The notes below the pieces were generated by a model that saw nothing but the letters and a program-made list of their open reading frames with translations, made no database searches and had not been told where the DNA came from. Of a DNA stretch of 64,000 nt, positions 34,464 to 46,040 are shown one piece after another. Position 1 is the stretch's first letter. Each line of letters starts with the position of its first letter. The stretch covers positions 62,001 to 126,000 of the forward strand of contig MEHQ01004277.1 in the NCBI GenBank assembly GCA_008828725.1. The letters are read 5' to 3'. The DNA is from Saccharina japonica. Its lineage: Eukaryota > Sar > Phaeophyceae > Laminariales > Laminariaceae. A program made the translations under genes and the position numbers.

Positions 34464-34857
34464 GGTTCGGGGTGCAGGAGGCAGCAGCGACAATGACACG
34501 GCATTGTGCTACGTGTTGACAGATTTGTATTCTCGTTTTTGTTTTCTGGTCTGGCTTATTGTGTGGTTGTTGTCTCGTATCCCATACGGTGGCTTTTCAC
34601 TTGCTTATACCCGTCAATTTCCTTGTACTCTCAGTTTAGGCCGCCAATACATATTCAACGGACCCTTCCTGCAATGCATCGTGCTCTCGTATGCATCGTA
34701 CCTACCAGGTACCCCATAATAAACAACAAACAGTAGATATTGTAGACAAAGTACAGTAGTAGTACTACTGCAGTATCCTGTTGATGAACTTCGGCTTTCT
34801 ATCGACCACACGTGACCAGAACACGGCAGCAGCACGAATCCCAGGGGGAAACAACGA
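34464..34857. other. Unassigned sequence
   Basis: No gene recognised. Contains several TACCAGGTA and GTACTACTGC words. Confidence 0.35.
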
Positions 34858-35070
34858 GAGGGGGGGGGGGGGGGTCATATCAAAACACAAACCGGAAATA
34901 GACATGAAATTACTAAACTAACCAGTTTTTTTTTCCCATATCAAAACACAAACCAGACATAGACATGAAACTACTCAACTAACCAGTTTTTTTTTCTCAT
35001 ATCAAAACATAAACCGGACATAGACATGAACTTACTAAACTAACCAGTTTTTTTTCCAAATATCAAAACC
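34858..35070 (-). repeat. ~67-bp satellite, three to four units, next to a G run
   Basis: Units read catatcaaaacacaaacc-g-gacatagacatgaa, then ctaaactaaccag and a T8-9 tract. A G tract (about 34862-34876) borders the first unit. The same monomer in the opposite orientation follows the second LINE copy at 55684. Confidence 0.8.
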
Positions 35071-35943
35071 CAAACCACACACTTAGTGTATATCTTCTCC
35101 CATATCGTACCAGGTAAGAACAGCAAAACCTTGAAACATAGACAAAAAACCTAGCATGAAGGAGGACCACCTTACATGCACGCACATAGATACAGCAAGG
35201 TCACCCCGACATGTTCAATTAACATGAAGGTTGGGGTCTCGTGGTGAGATACCCGGAAAAATTACCGATTTCCATTGGGCGGTGGAAATCTGGTCCGCAT
35301 CGTCCTAACCCCTTAAACTTGGGGCATATACCATGCGCCAAACGAACGAGGGGGGTGGATGATGCATGCCATTAAGTCAAGCCTATTAAACTCATGAACC
35401 AAACACCTCACCAATGACCGACCACAGACCAAAGAGACGGAGCACCAAGCGGTACGTAGATATCTTGATATCTTGAAGGATAGAAGCCGGTACAAAGTGT
35501 AGGGGGATCGTTGGCCAAGCTTTCGGCAGCGAAGGTCTACTCGGGAGCATTAGTGGGGTAGCTACCCATGGTGAAACGTACATACGATGGAGGAAGCGAC
35601 GTACGGGGCATCCCGATGTGTGAGTAAGACTTTGTGTTATGCAAGCCGTCCTTGAACCTTGCACGGTAAAAATGACCTCCCTGGAGGAAAGTAACCAGTA
35701 CAGCAGCGGGGCAAGAAGTATAGAAGATACGGTCGTGGGACGCCAGGATGGTTACCATGCAGATCGCCTGACACAAACGTGGGGTACTTGTGTTAAGGGT
35801 GTTGAACTTGGCTCCAGGCTACGAGCCCGTGTTGGAGACACTATTTAGTGTGGTGCGCCGGCAAAAGAACTGAAAGACACCAGACCCTCAACGAGTACTA
35901 GGATTGGGAAGTCCCAGTAACTTGAAGATTTCCCACTACAAAC

Positions 35944-36293
35944 ATGAACAAAAACAAGCTGGAGATAGTCTCGGAAGAGATTCAGAGAAAAACGGTGAGG
36001 CAGGGTAGGTGGAGTAAGAAAGACTGGAAGGGTAAAGTACTAGTAGTGCTGGTATTCGGAGTTCCTAGCGACATGACGAGAATAGAGTTCAAGAGGAAGT
36101 GCGACGAAGTAGGACTATACTGCTTTGCATTAGGACAAGTAGAAAGGGAGGGGAGCATTTTCGAGTCACGCTAAACACAAAAGCGAGTATGGAGTGGCAG
36201 AGATTAGAGGACAGAACATGTGTCGGCATGGTTAGAAGACTAGGGTGGAGGGTATGTATAGCTAATGAGATAGCGAATCTAAATGAGTCCTAG
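35944..36293 (+). pseudogene. LINE ORF1-like region
   Basis: Basic N-terminus, then VVLVFGVPSDMTRIEFKRKC and, after a frameshift near 36150, a VTLNTKASMEWQRL stretch. The alternation resembles an RRM-like fold seen in some ORF1 proteins, but that is a weak resemblance. Confidence 0.35.
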
Positions 36294-36341
36294 GTTGAAC
36301 GGAGGTAAGGGGAGGCAGGAAACAGTAACTGCCCAAAGGGA

Positions 36342-37250
36342 ATGGGAGAGAAACACAGTGGCGTAGAGCAAGACCGAAACGGAAACAGTAAGAACGCTCA
36401 AAGAAAAGAGCACACAAGTAGCAACGAAGGAGGAAAGACGAAAGAAAAAAGGCGAGCGAACAGTGAAACGAAGAAGAAGCTGAGAATAGGACCATGGAAC
36501 GTATGTGGATTCGCCACGGAAGAGCGCGATAGGATAAAAATAGCCAAACAAGTAAGTGAGCGCGACCTAGACATAGTGGGAATTCAAGAGTCGTGGGAAA
36601 AAGAGGGGGGGGGGAAAGGTGCACAATTGGAGAGTACGCATGGATAAGAAAAAAGAGGAAGGGACATAACAAGAAGAATAGAGGGGCGGGGGGAGTTGGG
36701 TTCCTAGTCAAATAATACCTGTGTGGCATAATAGAAGTGATCAAAGACCCGAAATTCGACGAAAGTATCTGGATAAAGATACCAGGGGAGAGGGGAGCGA
36801 AAGATTATTTCTTAGGAAACATCTATATGCCCCCAGAGTCGAAGAGTACGGTAAAAGATATACAGAAGAAGTTCGGAGAAATAGCAGTAGATGTACAAAA
36901 GTATAAAAGACAAGGAGAAGTAGTACTAGTCGGAGATTTTAACTCAAGAATTGGGAAGGCAAGCAACCCGAACGATAACATTGGACAGTATGGGGAAGTA
37001 ACAAAGAATAAGAACGGGGAAGAGATGCTGAAGTTCCTTAAGAACAATGAGATGAAGACTCTGAACGGTAGAGCAAACAAGCCAGAGCCAGAATGGACTA
37101 GACAGTGCATACAAAAGGGAGAAAGCTCCGTTCTTGACTTTATAGTGGTAGAAAACGGAGTAAGGAAACTGAAGTACATGTATGCGCGGCGGACGTAGGA
37201 ACTACGGATCACTGCCTAATATGGACAGACAGCCAGCAGACGAGAGTTAT
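36342..37250 (+). pseudogene. LINE endonuclease domain
   Basis: Landmarks of the exonuclease/endonuclease/phosphatase fold in order: LRIGPWNVCGFA, DIVGIQESW (catalytic Glu), GGVGFLV near 36690, GNIYMPP, VLVGDFNSRIG, SSVLDFIV and GTTDHCLIW (near 37197, His of the active site). Several frameshifts separate the pieces. The domain nicks target DNA to prime reverse transcription in active relatives. Confidence 0.8.
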
Positions 37251-37272
37251 CAAAAATAGGCGCGGTAGGAAA

Positions 37273-40060
37273 TTGTACAGATGGCGAATAGATAAACTAG
37301 AAGTAAAGGAAAAACGGGAAGAGTTCCAAGAAGAGATGACTAAAAATGCAGAGCATTTTTCCGATCTGCTGGAAAACATAGGTACGACAAAGAACAATAT
37401 AGAGAGAGATAGTGCAGGAGCGAGGATAATAGAAGGATGGGAGAAATTGGTCAAAACCACAGCAAGTAAAGTAATAGGAAAGAAGTTGATAATATGCAAT
37501 AGAGCAGTAAAATGGTGGGATGAAGAAGTAAAAGAGGCTATAGGAGTAAGGAGAAAGGCACACGCAAGATACGCATCGAGCAAAACTACGTCAGGATGGG
37601 AGGAGTATGGTATTGCTAGAAATAAAGTAAAAAAGGTGGTTGAGAAGAAGAAGAAAGGGGTATGGAAAGACGTAGTTACTATTAATAAAACGAATGAAGA
37701 CTTTGATGGCGGGATGAAGCAGATGTGGGTAGGGATAAAAGGGATACTAGGCAAGACAAGCAGGAGAGGCAGATACGGGGATAGCTACATTAAGAGCACA
37801 GAACGGTAAAATGGTTAGTAGTTCGAAGGGGAAAAGGGAAGTACTTGTAGACATTACCGCAAGCTAGGGACGCCCACAACCAACGAAACGTTCGACAAAG
37901 AATTTGAGAAAGATATCAACGCGTGGGCGGAGGCGAACGTAGATGCATCAGAAAGGGAAGACAGTGGTCTCAGAAGGGTTACAGGGAGAGTTCACAAGAG
38001 AAGAAGTTAAAAGTGTGTAGCTAAACTTAAGAATAGAAAGGCAGCAGGGGCAGATCAAATACTTAATGAATGTATGAAGTACGGGGGAGAAGGAATGCTT
38101 CCATGATGGTAAGTTGTATAACTGGATATGGAAAAACGAGTACGCACCTAAGAGATGGAGAGAAGGAGTAGTAGTAAACTTGTTTAAGAAAGGAGACAAG
38201 GCTGACCCGGGTAACTATAGGGGAATAACGCTACTAAGCACTGTAGGTAAAACGTTCTGTAAGATTTTGAACGATAGAATGGGAACAATGATGGAGAAGG
38301 AAGAAAAAATTAGCGAAGGGCAAGCAGGATTTAGGCCAAACCGTAGCTGCGTCGACCATGTGTACACACTTAGGTAAGATAATCCAAGGCAGGAAAGACG
38401 CGGGGCTAACAACGTACTGTTTCTTTTTAGATGTACAGAAGGCCTACGATACAGTATGGAGAAATGGGCTGTGGAAAAAGTTGTGGGAAATAGGGATAAG
38501 AGGAAAGATGTGGAGAATGATGAAGAAGATGACGGAATGTGCGAGAAGTGCTGTGATGTTGGACGGGGAAATATCGAAGTACGTTGATATCCTACAGGGA
38601 GTTGCCCAGGGATGTACGCTATCACCTAACCTATTCAAGGTATACATTAATGACATGATAGTAGCAGTAGAAGCAGCATCGCAGGGAGTCACGGTGGGGG
38701 AAGATACGGTGTCGGGATTGATGTTTGCTGATGATTTCGTTTGCATATCAGAAACACCCGAAGGACTGCAGAAACAAATAGAGAAGGCAATCGAGTACAC
38801 CAGGAAGTGGAGAGTGACGGCGAACGTAAAAAAGTGCGCAGTAGTTGTATGTAACGAAGATAAGGAGAGTCCGGTAACTTGTAAGTGGAAGTGGGGAGAA
38901 GATGAATTACCGATCGTAGACCAGTATACGTACTTGGCGTAGAAATCTCAAAAGATTGCTCTTGGGATGCACACATAAATAAAATAATAGGCAAGGGTAA
39001 GGCACACGTAGGCAAGATGGAAGCAGTCCTAACAGACTCGCACCTTGACACTAGAATTAAGAGATGTATACTGATGAATGTGATTGTACCAAAGCTAGAA
39101 TATGCAGGAGAAGTATGGGAAGGGAACGCGAAGCTCGTAAAACAGCTGGAAACAGTACAGATGACAGCAGCTAAAAAAGTACTAGGATGCTCAAGTACGA
39201 CGAGTAATACAGTATTGAGAGCAGAACTGGGAATGTACCCACTTAAGACAAATAGAGACGTGCGTAAGTTGAAATGGCAATATAAAGTAAAGAACATGCC
39301 AAATAAGAGGTTGCCAGCCATAGCCGATAAAGCTGTATGGGAGAAAGTAACCAAAGGGCGAGCTGGAATAAGGTGGGATAGCGTAGTCGAGAAAGTATGG
39401 AAGGAAATAGGAAACCAAAAAGAGACGCTGGCCATAGAGAAATTTAGCGGATACAAGACAGAAGTGAAAGAAAGGATAGAAAGAAGGGAAAGGCTAGCAC
39501 TGAGAAAGAAGGTGGAAGGGGAAGAACACTTAGAGATGTACGGGGGGTTGAGAGAAGGAATAGGAATGAAAAGGTATCTGCACGGCCCAATGGACTTCGC
39601 GAAAAAGCTGAAACTGCGATTTCGTGTAGGGGACCTGGACCTGCCAGAAAGAAGAAGGAGGTATACCAGTAGCCGGGAGGAGGAGGAAGTAGAGGCACAG
39701 ATGTGCCCATGTGGCAAAGCCATAGAGAGTAGAGTTCACATAGTGGGAGAATGTGAAAGGTACAAGGAGGAAAGGGATGTGCTAGAGGAGGAGATGAGGA
39801 AAATAGACGAGTGTGACATGGAGCAGTTTGGTACACTAAATAGTAGCGAGAAAACGATCGCTATCTTAGGAGATAGATGGTGGCCACAGGCGGCGAAGCA
39901 GGAAGGGGATAAGATTAGCAAAAGGTTTCTCTGTAATATATGGAAACAACGTAATGAGCGCCCAAGTGTTGGAGGTGTCTCTATTAGGAGTAGGAACGGT
40001 GCTCCGTCTCGAAAGGGATGCGTGGTCAATGGTCAAATGACTAAGGCAAGCAACAAATGA
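37273..40060 (+). pseudogene. LINE reverse transcriptase and C-terminal domain
   Basis: RT blocks in order: NLFKKGDKADPGNYRGITLL, GFRPNRSCVDHVYTL, FLDVQKAYDTVW, LQGVAQGCTLSPNLF and FADDFVCI (catalytic Asp pair). A one-base deletion near 38934 breaks the frame after the YTYL motif; the frame resumes to a CPCGKAIESRVHIVGECE zinc-like C-terminus. The linker at 37810-38110 is also frameshifted. Long antisense frames (such as 38689-39723) are shadows. Confidence 0.85.
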
Positions 40061-40063
40061 GTA

Positions 40064-40080
40064 CGCCCCCCCCCCCCCCT
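40064..40080 (+). repeat. C-run tail of LINE copy 1
   Basis: Uninterrupted C tract directly after the shared LINE end (gagtacg). Compare the C run after the stub at 54181 and the C14 minisatellite after copy 3. Confidence 0.7.
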
Positions 40081-40177
40081 CCGTCTTCTCCCCCTGGCGT
40101 CCCCCCCCGCTCCTGATTTCTCACCAGTTCGTCGAGATAAACTTAACTTGGCCCGAGATCGCCCCTTGCAACTATTA

Positions 40178-40281
40178 CGGGGTGGGCTAGTGTAGTAAAT
40201 AGGACCTACGGCACACACAAAAACCTACATATTTACCTATTTTTACTCACATTATTTGGTCCTATTAACTATGGTCCTCCG
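40178..40281 (+). mobile_element. TA-flanked MITE family M, copy a
   Basis: Left end tta-CGGGG, right end ctatggtcctccg, and a shared core ggacctacgg with acacaaaaacctac. Partners lie at 40457, 42930 and 45158. Confidence 0.6.
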
Positions 40282-40456
40282 AAATAAGACACCTATACAT
40301 ATACATATGTACCACCATCAGCGAAGTTCGAGCTGTGTGGCAAGAGCTCTGCGCTCAGCCTCCAAAGGCCGTCATCGCCCCGTGTGCTGAGACCAGTCTT
40401 CGTCAGGCGACTCCAGGACAATCATCACCGGTCCCCGACATACTCTAGTCTATTCA

Positions 40457-40555
40457 CGGAGGACCATAGTAAATAGGACCAAATATTGTTAGTAAAAATA
40501 AGAAAATATATAGGTTTTTGTGTGTACCGTAGATCCTGTTTACTATGGTCCCCTG
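40457..40555 (-). mobile_element. MITE family M, copy b (inverted)
   Basis: CGGAGGACCATAGTAAATAG left TIR and tttactatggtcccctg right, with TA following. The core is reversed relative to copy a. Confidence 0.65.
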
Positions 40556-40739
40556 TAATAGTATACGATAGAGGTACCAATATGTTCCAAAATATAAGGA
40601 ACGTTTGGACTGAATATTAATGTACAAAACATCCTTATATTTCGGATCAAAGTGGTAGCACTTTTTGGCTGATTTTACACGTTGGCCTGAAAAAACATCG
40701 GTCCCAAACAAGGGTCACCAAAACCAAAAACCAAAAGCG

Positions 40740-40740
<1 letters not shown>

Positions 40741-40774
<34 letters not shown>
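40741..40774. repeat. 34-nt C homopolymer
   Basis: Unbroken C run followed by tcccc. It is not adjacent to a recognisable LINE end, unlike the other C tracts. Confidence 0.9.
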
Positions 40775-40777
<3 letters not shown>

Positions 40778-40924
40778 CCGATTTTCCGTCGTGAAAAAAA
40801 AGTACCCGGTATTTGTTTTGTGTTGCATTTGCTCTTCTTCTTCTTCGCCGCCGACGATTTTTGTAACCGCCTGACAAGTATTTTCCCCCTTCTACATAGA
40901 TATAGATAAAATGAGCATTGACCA

Positions 40925-41130
40925 CTCAGGTGATCTTGGACCTGTTCGGCTCTGACTTCGCTTTAGACCGGACTCGCACTCGGGACCCGTTTTGAAGGCC
41001 TCGCGTTGGCTTTCTCGCCCGCTCTTCTCGAGGGTCGCCCCCCTCAGCCTCCGCCCGTGACTTTCCGCCCGCGCGCACTCTCGAGTCAAGCGCCGCCGCC
41101 GAGCGCAGCGACCTCGAAGTGCGTGGATCT
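40925..41130 (+). repeat. Composite repeat C, leader only (copy 3)
   Basis: Matches the GC-rich leaders at 5030-5210 and 28490-28660, then departs into unrelated sequence at about 41115. Confidence 0.65.
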
Positions 41131-41744
41131 TGAGGAGATATCTCGGCTCTACTGGCCGCTGAGGATGATATGCGTGGTGCTGTTGCTGCTGAGAGAGATA
41201 TTTGTGGTGCGAGTCTCAACTCAAAATATCTCGCCTCAATTAAAAACTCAAAGATCCACGGATGAATGAAAACTCGGCTGATTTTTTTTCGGGTGGATTC
41301 AGTACAACAGTACTGTAGCTTATTTTTCAGCGTAGAGATATTACTGCTGTGCCTGGCTGTAATACGTACAAGAACAAACAGCAGTACGTAAGAGTAGTAC
41401 CAGGTACGAGTACTGTATGTACGACGTAGCGAGTAGCTGGTGTGTATAGTATTGCTGAGTGCTGTTGTGTAGTACGTACTGCTGTACAGCAGTACTACTG
41501 TTTGTTGTATTAATAGTGTACAGTGCTACAGTAGATACGAGTCTGCTCAGACACACGAGAGTCAGAGAATAATTGAGATTTCCCCCCCGTTGCCTCGACT
41601 TCGCATATCCATGCGGAACCGCTTGCTCGGCACGGAGTGTTTTTGCCGCACGTGCCAAAACTGAAACTGAGCCCGCCACCGGGACCTCGACTGGTGCATT
41701 TCTGACAGAGACTGAGAATGAAGTTGCGAACTGAGTATCAGCAA
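41131..41744. other. Unassigned sequence
   Basis: GTAC/CAGCAG-word-rich; no gene recognised. Confidence 0.35.
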
Positions 41745-42090
41745 TTACAGCAGTAGTAGCGTTTCCTTCTTCCTGCAATAACACCTGGCATTGCCTTGAT
41801 TCTGCACGTAGTATGTGTCAGATGTCAAAACACGAGCGAGCGCCATCAGATTGTTGTTGTCGTAAATCTCACAAACTATCCTGAGGACTGAGACTATCCA
41901 GGGAACACCGAATGCGACTGATTGCCTTTCTGAGACTGACAGATGAGACTGAGAAATGAGGTTGCGAACTGAATATTCCCTTCTCCCTGCAACCCTTGGC
42001 ATTGCCTTGATTCTGCACGTGGGCGTCAGGTATCGAAATACGAGCGAGCGCCATCACACTGTCGTAAATAGCAAGGATGGTACCAAATAA
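41745..42090 (-). repeat. Repeat E, two tandem reverse copies
   Basis: Reverse-strand relatives of 12105-12330 in tandem (41745-41870 and 41875-42085), each with the VQNQGNA-type mini-frame starting MALAR. Confidence 0.6.
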
Positions 42091-42432
42091 CTACAGCAGT
42101 AATGTACCAGCCCACCCACCCACCTGATCTTGAGCTCGTGCACGATCTCCTTGACTAGTTCAGTCTCGCAGCAGTTTCCGGGGACGATCGGGGTTCTGCC
42201 TTCTGCCGACAAGGATGAGAGGTTGGACGTGAAGCCGATGAAACAGCAGACGTTCGATTGCTCCACGTTCCCGAGCTCTCCGTACGGCCTGTCGCAAAAT
42301 AAGTGTCGATGCGTATGGACAGAAGAAGTTTTAAGAGGGGCGGCGTTTGGTTGTGGTCGGCGTGCTGTGGTCGGTGGTATACAGCGTGTGGAATGAGACT
42401 ATTGTTTTTGTCATGTATGTATGTTGATCCTA

Positions 42433-42439
42433 TTGATGC

Positions 42440-42473
<34 letters not shown>

Positions 42474-42663
42474 GGTGCTGCTGCTGCTGCTACTGCTGTT
42501 GCTGCTATCATTGCTACATACTGCTATATACTACTACCGCTACCACTGCTGCTGCAACTATCATACTACTACTACTGCTGCTACTACTACTACCATCATA
42601 CTACTACTACTACCACTGCTGCTGCTACTACTATTAATACTATCATACTACGTAGTACTACCA

Positions 42664-42695
<32 letters not shown>

Positions 42696-42706
42696 TACAC
42701 TACCAA
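42433..42706. repeat. Triplet repeats (GTT, GCT, ACT/CTA)
   Basis: A GTT run (42440-42475), a GCT run, then about 170 bp of ACT/CTA triplets with interruptions. Apparent Leu/Thr/Tyr-repeat frames are artefacts. Confidence 0.85.
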
Positions 42707-42743
42707 TGTTTGGTCCTATTTCGTATGGTCCCCCGGAATAGTG

Positions 42744-42912
42744 GTCCTTCTATAGTGCCGGTTGCCCGCTATATATAGTGCCTGTGAAACCGCGTGGCAC
42801 AGATGGGATTAACCAGTGTATGGTAGTGTGCGGAGGATATAGTGCCGGTTGCCGCTGTATATAGTGCCGGTATAGTTGTCTGGCACATATTATACCTGCA
42901 CTATAGAGGGAC
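42744..42912. mobile_element. 169-bp TIR element with internal tatagtgccggt repeats
   Basis: Ends GTCCTTCTATAGTGC and GCACTATAGAGGGAC are complementary with one mismatch. tatagtgcc occurs four times inside. No clear target duplication. Confidence 0.5.
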
Positions 42913-42929
42913 AACTACTATTAATATGA

Positions 42930-43039
42930 CGGAGTACCATAGTAAATACTAGTAAATAGGGGACCTACGGTAGACACAAAAACCTATATATTTCCCGATT
43001 TTTACTGAAATATTTGGTCCTATTTACTATGGTCCTCCG
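42930..43039 (+). mobile_element. MITE family M, copy c
   Basis: CGGAGTACCATAGTAAA left, tttactatggtcctccg right, followed by TA. The core aggggacctacggtagacac is in the same orientation as copy a. Confidence 0.65.
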
Positions 43040-43315
43040 TAATACTACTGCTGTAGAAAACAAATTAGCTACCAGGCACATGTACATATCGTATCATACC
43101 TGTGGGCGACGGCATGGCAACCGCAGCAACAGTCCGAGGTCAGAACGGCCTCTTCCTCTTCCAAGACCAGAATCTTCTTGCCGAGCACCCCCGGGCAAAC
43201 CGCGGCCCACGTGAGCGGGCACGTCGCGATCAAGCAATACTGGCAGTACGTGTCTGTCACCCACATGAAGTGTTCGTCCAGATGTCGGTAGTTGGCACGG
43301 GAGAGACGTGTGGCG

Positions 43316-43692
43316 CGCGGGGGGGGGGGGGGCGCGGGGGGGGGGGGGGCGCGGGGGGGGGGGGGGCGCGGGGGGGGGGGGGGCGCGGGGGGGGGGGGGG
43401 CGCGGGGGGGGGGGGGGCGCGGGGGGGGGGGGGGCGCGGGGGGGGGGGGGGCGCGGGGGGGGGGGGGGCGCGGGGGGGGGGGGGGCGCGGGGGGGGGGGG
43501 GGCGCGGGGGGGGGGGGGGCGCGGGGGGGGGGGGGGCGCGGGGGGGGGGGGGGCGCGGGGGGGGGGGGGGCGCGGGGGGGGGGGGGGCGCGGGGGGGGGG
43601 GGGGCGCGGGGGGGGGGGGGGCGCGGGGGGGGGGGGGGCGCGGGGGGGGGGGGGGCGCGGGGGGGGGGGGGGCGCGGGGGGGGGGGGGGCGC
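43316..43692. repeat. 17-bp G14-CGC minisatellite, ~22 units
   Basis: Perfectly regular: CGC every 17 bp separated by fourteen G. Because 17 is not divisible by three, all frames stay open, giving false Pro/Arg/Ala- or Gly/Arg/Ala-rich frames of up to ~250 residues. The array joins directly to the LINE 3' end at 43693. Confidence 0.95.
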
Positions 43693-43945
43693 GTACTCAA
43701 TTGTTGCTTGCCTTAGTCGTTTGACCATTGACCACGCATCGCTTTCGAGACGGAGCACCGTTCCTACTCCTAGGAGAGACACCTCCAACATTTGAGCGCT
43801 CATTACGTTTTCCCACAATACGTATATTACATACCTGGTAGCAACGTTGTGCTTATCTTACGAATCCTCTTCCTATTTCACCGCCTGTGGTGGCCACCAT
43901 CTATCTCTCCTAGGATAGCGATTCGTTTTCTCGCTTCAATATAAG
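43693..43945 (-). mobile_element. LINE 3' end, copy 3 (degenerate)
   Basis: Reverse complement of the last ~200 bp of the LINE (gtactca-ttgttgccttag, tttcgagacggagcacc, gtggccaccatctatctc), with internal divergence at 43815-43865. On the minus strand the C14-GCG array takes the place of a 3' tail. Confidence 0.75.
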
Positions 43946-44087
43946 GGGTGGGGAGGGGGGGGTTGGACATGCGACTGCTCCTACCCGTGGAAGAGCAATG
44001 AATGCATTGTCCTCCGATATGTAAGACTTGAAGCTCTCAAAATATCAAGGGTAACTCTTGACGTTCTTGTTTTTGAAGATGGTAATC

Positions 44088-44115
44088 ATGTTGTTGTTGT
44101 TGTTGTTGTTGTTGG

Positions 44116-44167
<52 letters not shown>

Positions 44168-44260
44168 GGTATTGGTGTAGTTGGATGTTGTTGGTGATGG
44201 TGGTGTTGGTCTTGGTCTTGGTGGCGTTGTTGTTGTTGTTGTTGCTCTTGCAGCCGCGGT
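44088..44260. repeat. GTT triplet repeats
   Basis: Two blocks of GTT with GGT interruptions (44088-44170 and 44220-44245). Confidence 0.9.
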
Positions 44261-44289
44261 ACTACCGCAAACTACAAAACCATAATTAC

Positions 44290-44935
44290 ATGTAACGAAT
44301 TTGGGACTTCAAAACAAAACAAAAAAATGCGACCCTAAAAAAAAAAGAGAGGCGATCCCGGCATTATCGACCACACGAAGCGAAAGCACCCCGGGCTGCG
44401 TGGGTAGGGAGGGGATAGGGGATGCATCGGGAGTTGCTGTAGTAAGTGGACCTCAACGACAAGCGCGCAGCACGGTGTTGAATACTAATAGTAGTACTAT
44501 TGCTGCACACTGCTGTGTATATATGGTTCTAATGGCTACATTCTCCCGTGAATGGCGGGTGGCCTTCGGGAACAATAAGGCCGAAAGAGATCTCGACGCG
44601 CCCAAAAGTACTACCAGTATGCCCGGCGACGGCAGCAGTGGTCACCCAAAAGCCCACCTGTGACATCGTACGTCTTGCGCTCCTTGGAGGCTGTCGAAGG
44701 GTCTCCGCCGAACATTAGCAACCTGTTTGCTTGATGGTATGGTCTGTTTTTTGTTTCGTTTAAAAAAAAAAACAATAATAATTTAGGTTTCATGGGAACG
44801 GTACACACGCGAGCGGCGGGAAAACGTCGGTTGCTACACGCACATTATGTCATACATACACAGAGTTATAAATACAGCAGTGGGTACTACCGACATCTTG
44901 TGTATCTGGTATATAGACAAAACGGGATGATGGTG
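44290..44935. other. Unassigned sequence, weak exon-like frame
   Basis: From ATG 44532 a 43-residue polar frame (FSREWRVAFGNNKAERDLDA) is protein-like. The minus strand over 44611-44720 is also protein-like. Neither has a recognised domain. Confidence 0.2.
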
Positions 44936-45110
<175 letters not shown>

Positions 45111-45157
45111 TGGTGTTGTCACCTGTGCTGTTGGAGTCGTACGTGGAGTACAACTTA

Positions 45158-45276
45158 CGGGAGACCATAGTAAATGCTAGTATATAGGACCTACGGTACA
45201 TACACAAACCTATATGTTTACCTATTTTTACTAACAATATTTGGTCCCATTTACTAGTGTTTACTATGGTCCCCCG
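45158..45276 (+). mobile_element. MITE family M, copy d
   Basis: TA-CGGGAGACCATAGTAAA ... tttactatggtcccccg-TA: the clearest TA duplication of the family, suggesting a Tc1/mariner-type MITE. Confidence 0.7.
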
Positions 45277-45289
45277 TAATAGTGTGGTC

Positions 45290-46040
45290 AGGCGGATGCG
45301 CCATGCTGGGACGTTTCGGCCCCGTCTCTCAGCGTAGGCTGGCCGGGGGGAGGGAGGGTGTACTCGATATTCATGCATGGCCGTAGTCGTATGACCATAG
45401 GCCTTAGGATCTCTACAATGCCGGGACGGAGCACGTCGGGTTTTCACCGACCAGGAAGACATCGCTTGCACCAAGCGCTACGCGCCGTGAGGCGTGGGGC
45501 GAGTCCCCCATGAAGGGTGAGCGGCATCCTATTAATATCATACTAAGAACCGCTTGTGAGGCGGACTTTCTTGCATTGGATGACAGCCTCGAATTGATTG
45601 TTTTTTTTCTGGTAGGGGAGGGATGGGGGGGAGGGGAGGGAGGGGTTGCCACAATGGGTGAAAACCGTCGTCTCGCGCCGGGCCGGGCCGGCCCGCGCTC
45701 GCCACGCCGAGAACGCAGCAAGAGCGAGTCGGAACGGGGCGCCAATTCGGGAACTGCGTAAAAGCAATGGGGTTGGAGCATCCTCCTTGCACCCTGAAGA
45801 GCCCCGCCGTATCGCGAGGTCAAGCGTGTGGCCGCCGCAGGTATTTGGCGTGTGTAGGCGGGGCAAGGGAGAGGGACAGAGGGGTACGGGCACCTTCGCC
45901 GGATCACGCCGTCGCTCGGTCGATCACGCCGTCGATCCTGTTAACCCTTTTAGTAGTGCTGCACTCTAATTCCAAGGTAAACCTCAATCTAACTCTAATT
46001 CCAAGTGCTTAGTCTTCACAATGGGAGTGCTGTCCCACCC
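45290..46040. other. GC-rich sequence, no gene called
   Basis: Frames up to 164 residues on both strands are Arg/Pro/Ala-rich by composition. No domain or splice support. gggaggggaggg tracts at 45615-45645. Confidence 0.3.

Larger units (their letters stand above)
35071..40063 (+). mobile_element. LINE non-LTR retrotransposon, copy 1 (near full length, degenerate)
   Basis: Long 5' leader (about 35160-35940), ORF1-like region, then apurinic-type endonuclease, reverse transcriptase and a C-terminal Cys/His segment, ending ...caagcaacaaatgagtacg. The 5' boundary is uncertain; 40063 is shared with other copies. At least six frame breaks are visible (for example at the G run near 36610, near 37195, near 37805 and a single-base loss near 38934), so the copy is dead. 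Confidence 0.8.

Noticed and set aside
38689..39723. 344-residue minus-strand frame (and its copy at 54268-55341)
   Set aside because: Exact antisense shadow of the LINE RT, which carries the recognisable motifs on the plus strand.
43069..43818. Long Pro/Arg/Ala- and Gly/Arg/Ala-rich frames on both strands
   Set aside because: They are produced by the 17-bp G14CGC repeat, which keeps every frame open, fused to flanking sequence and a LINE stub.
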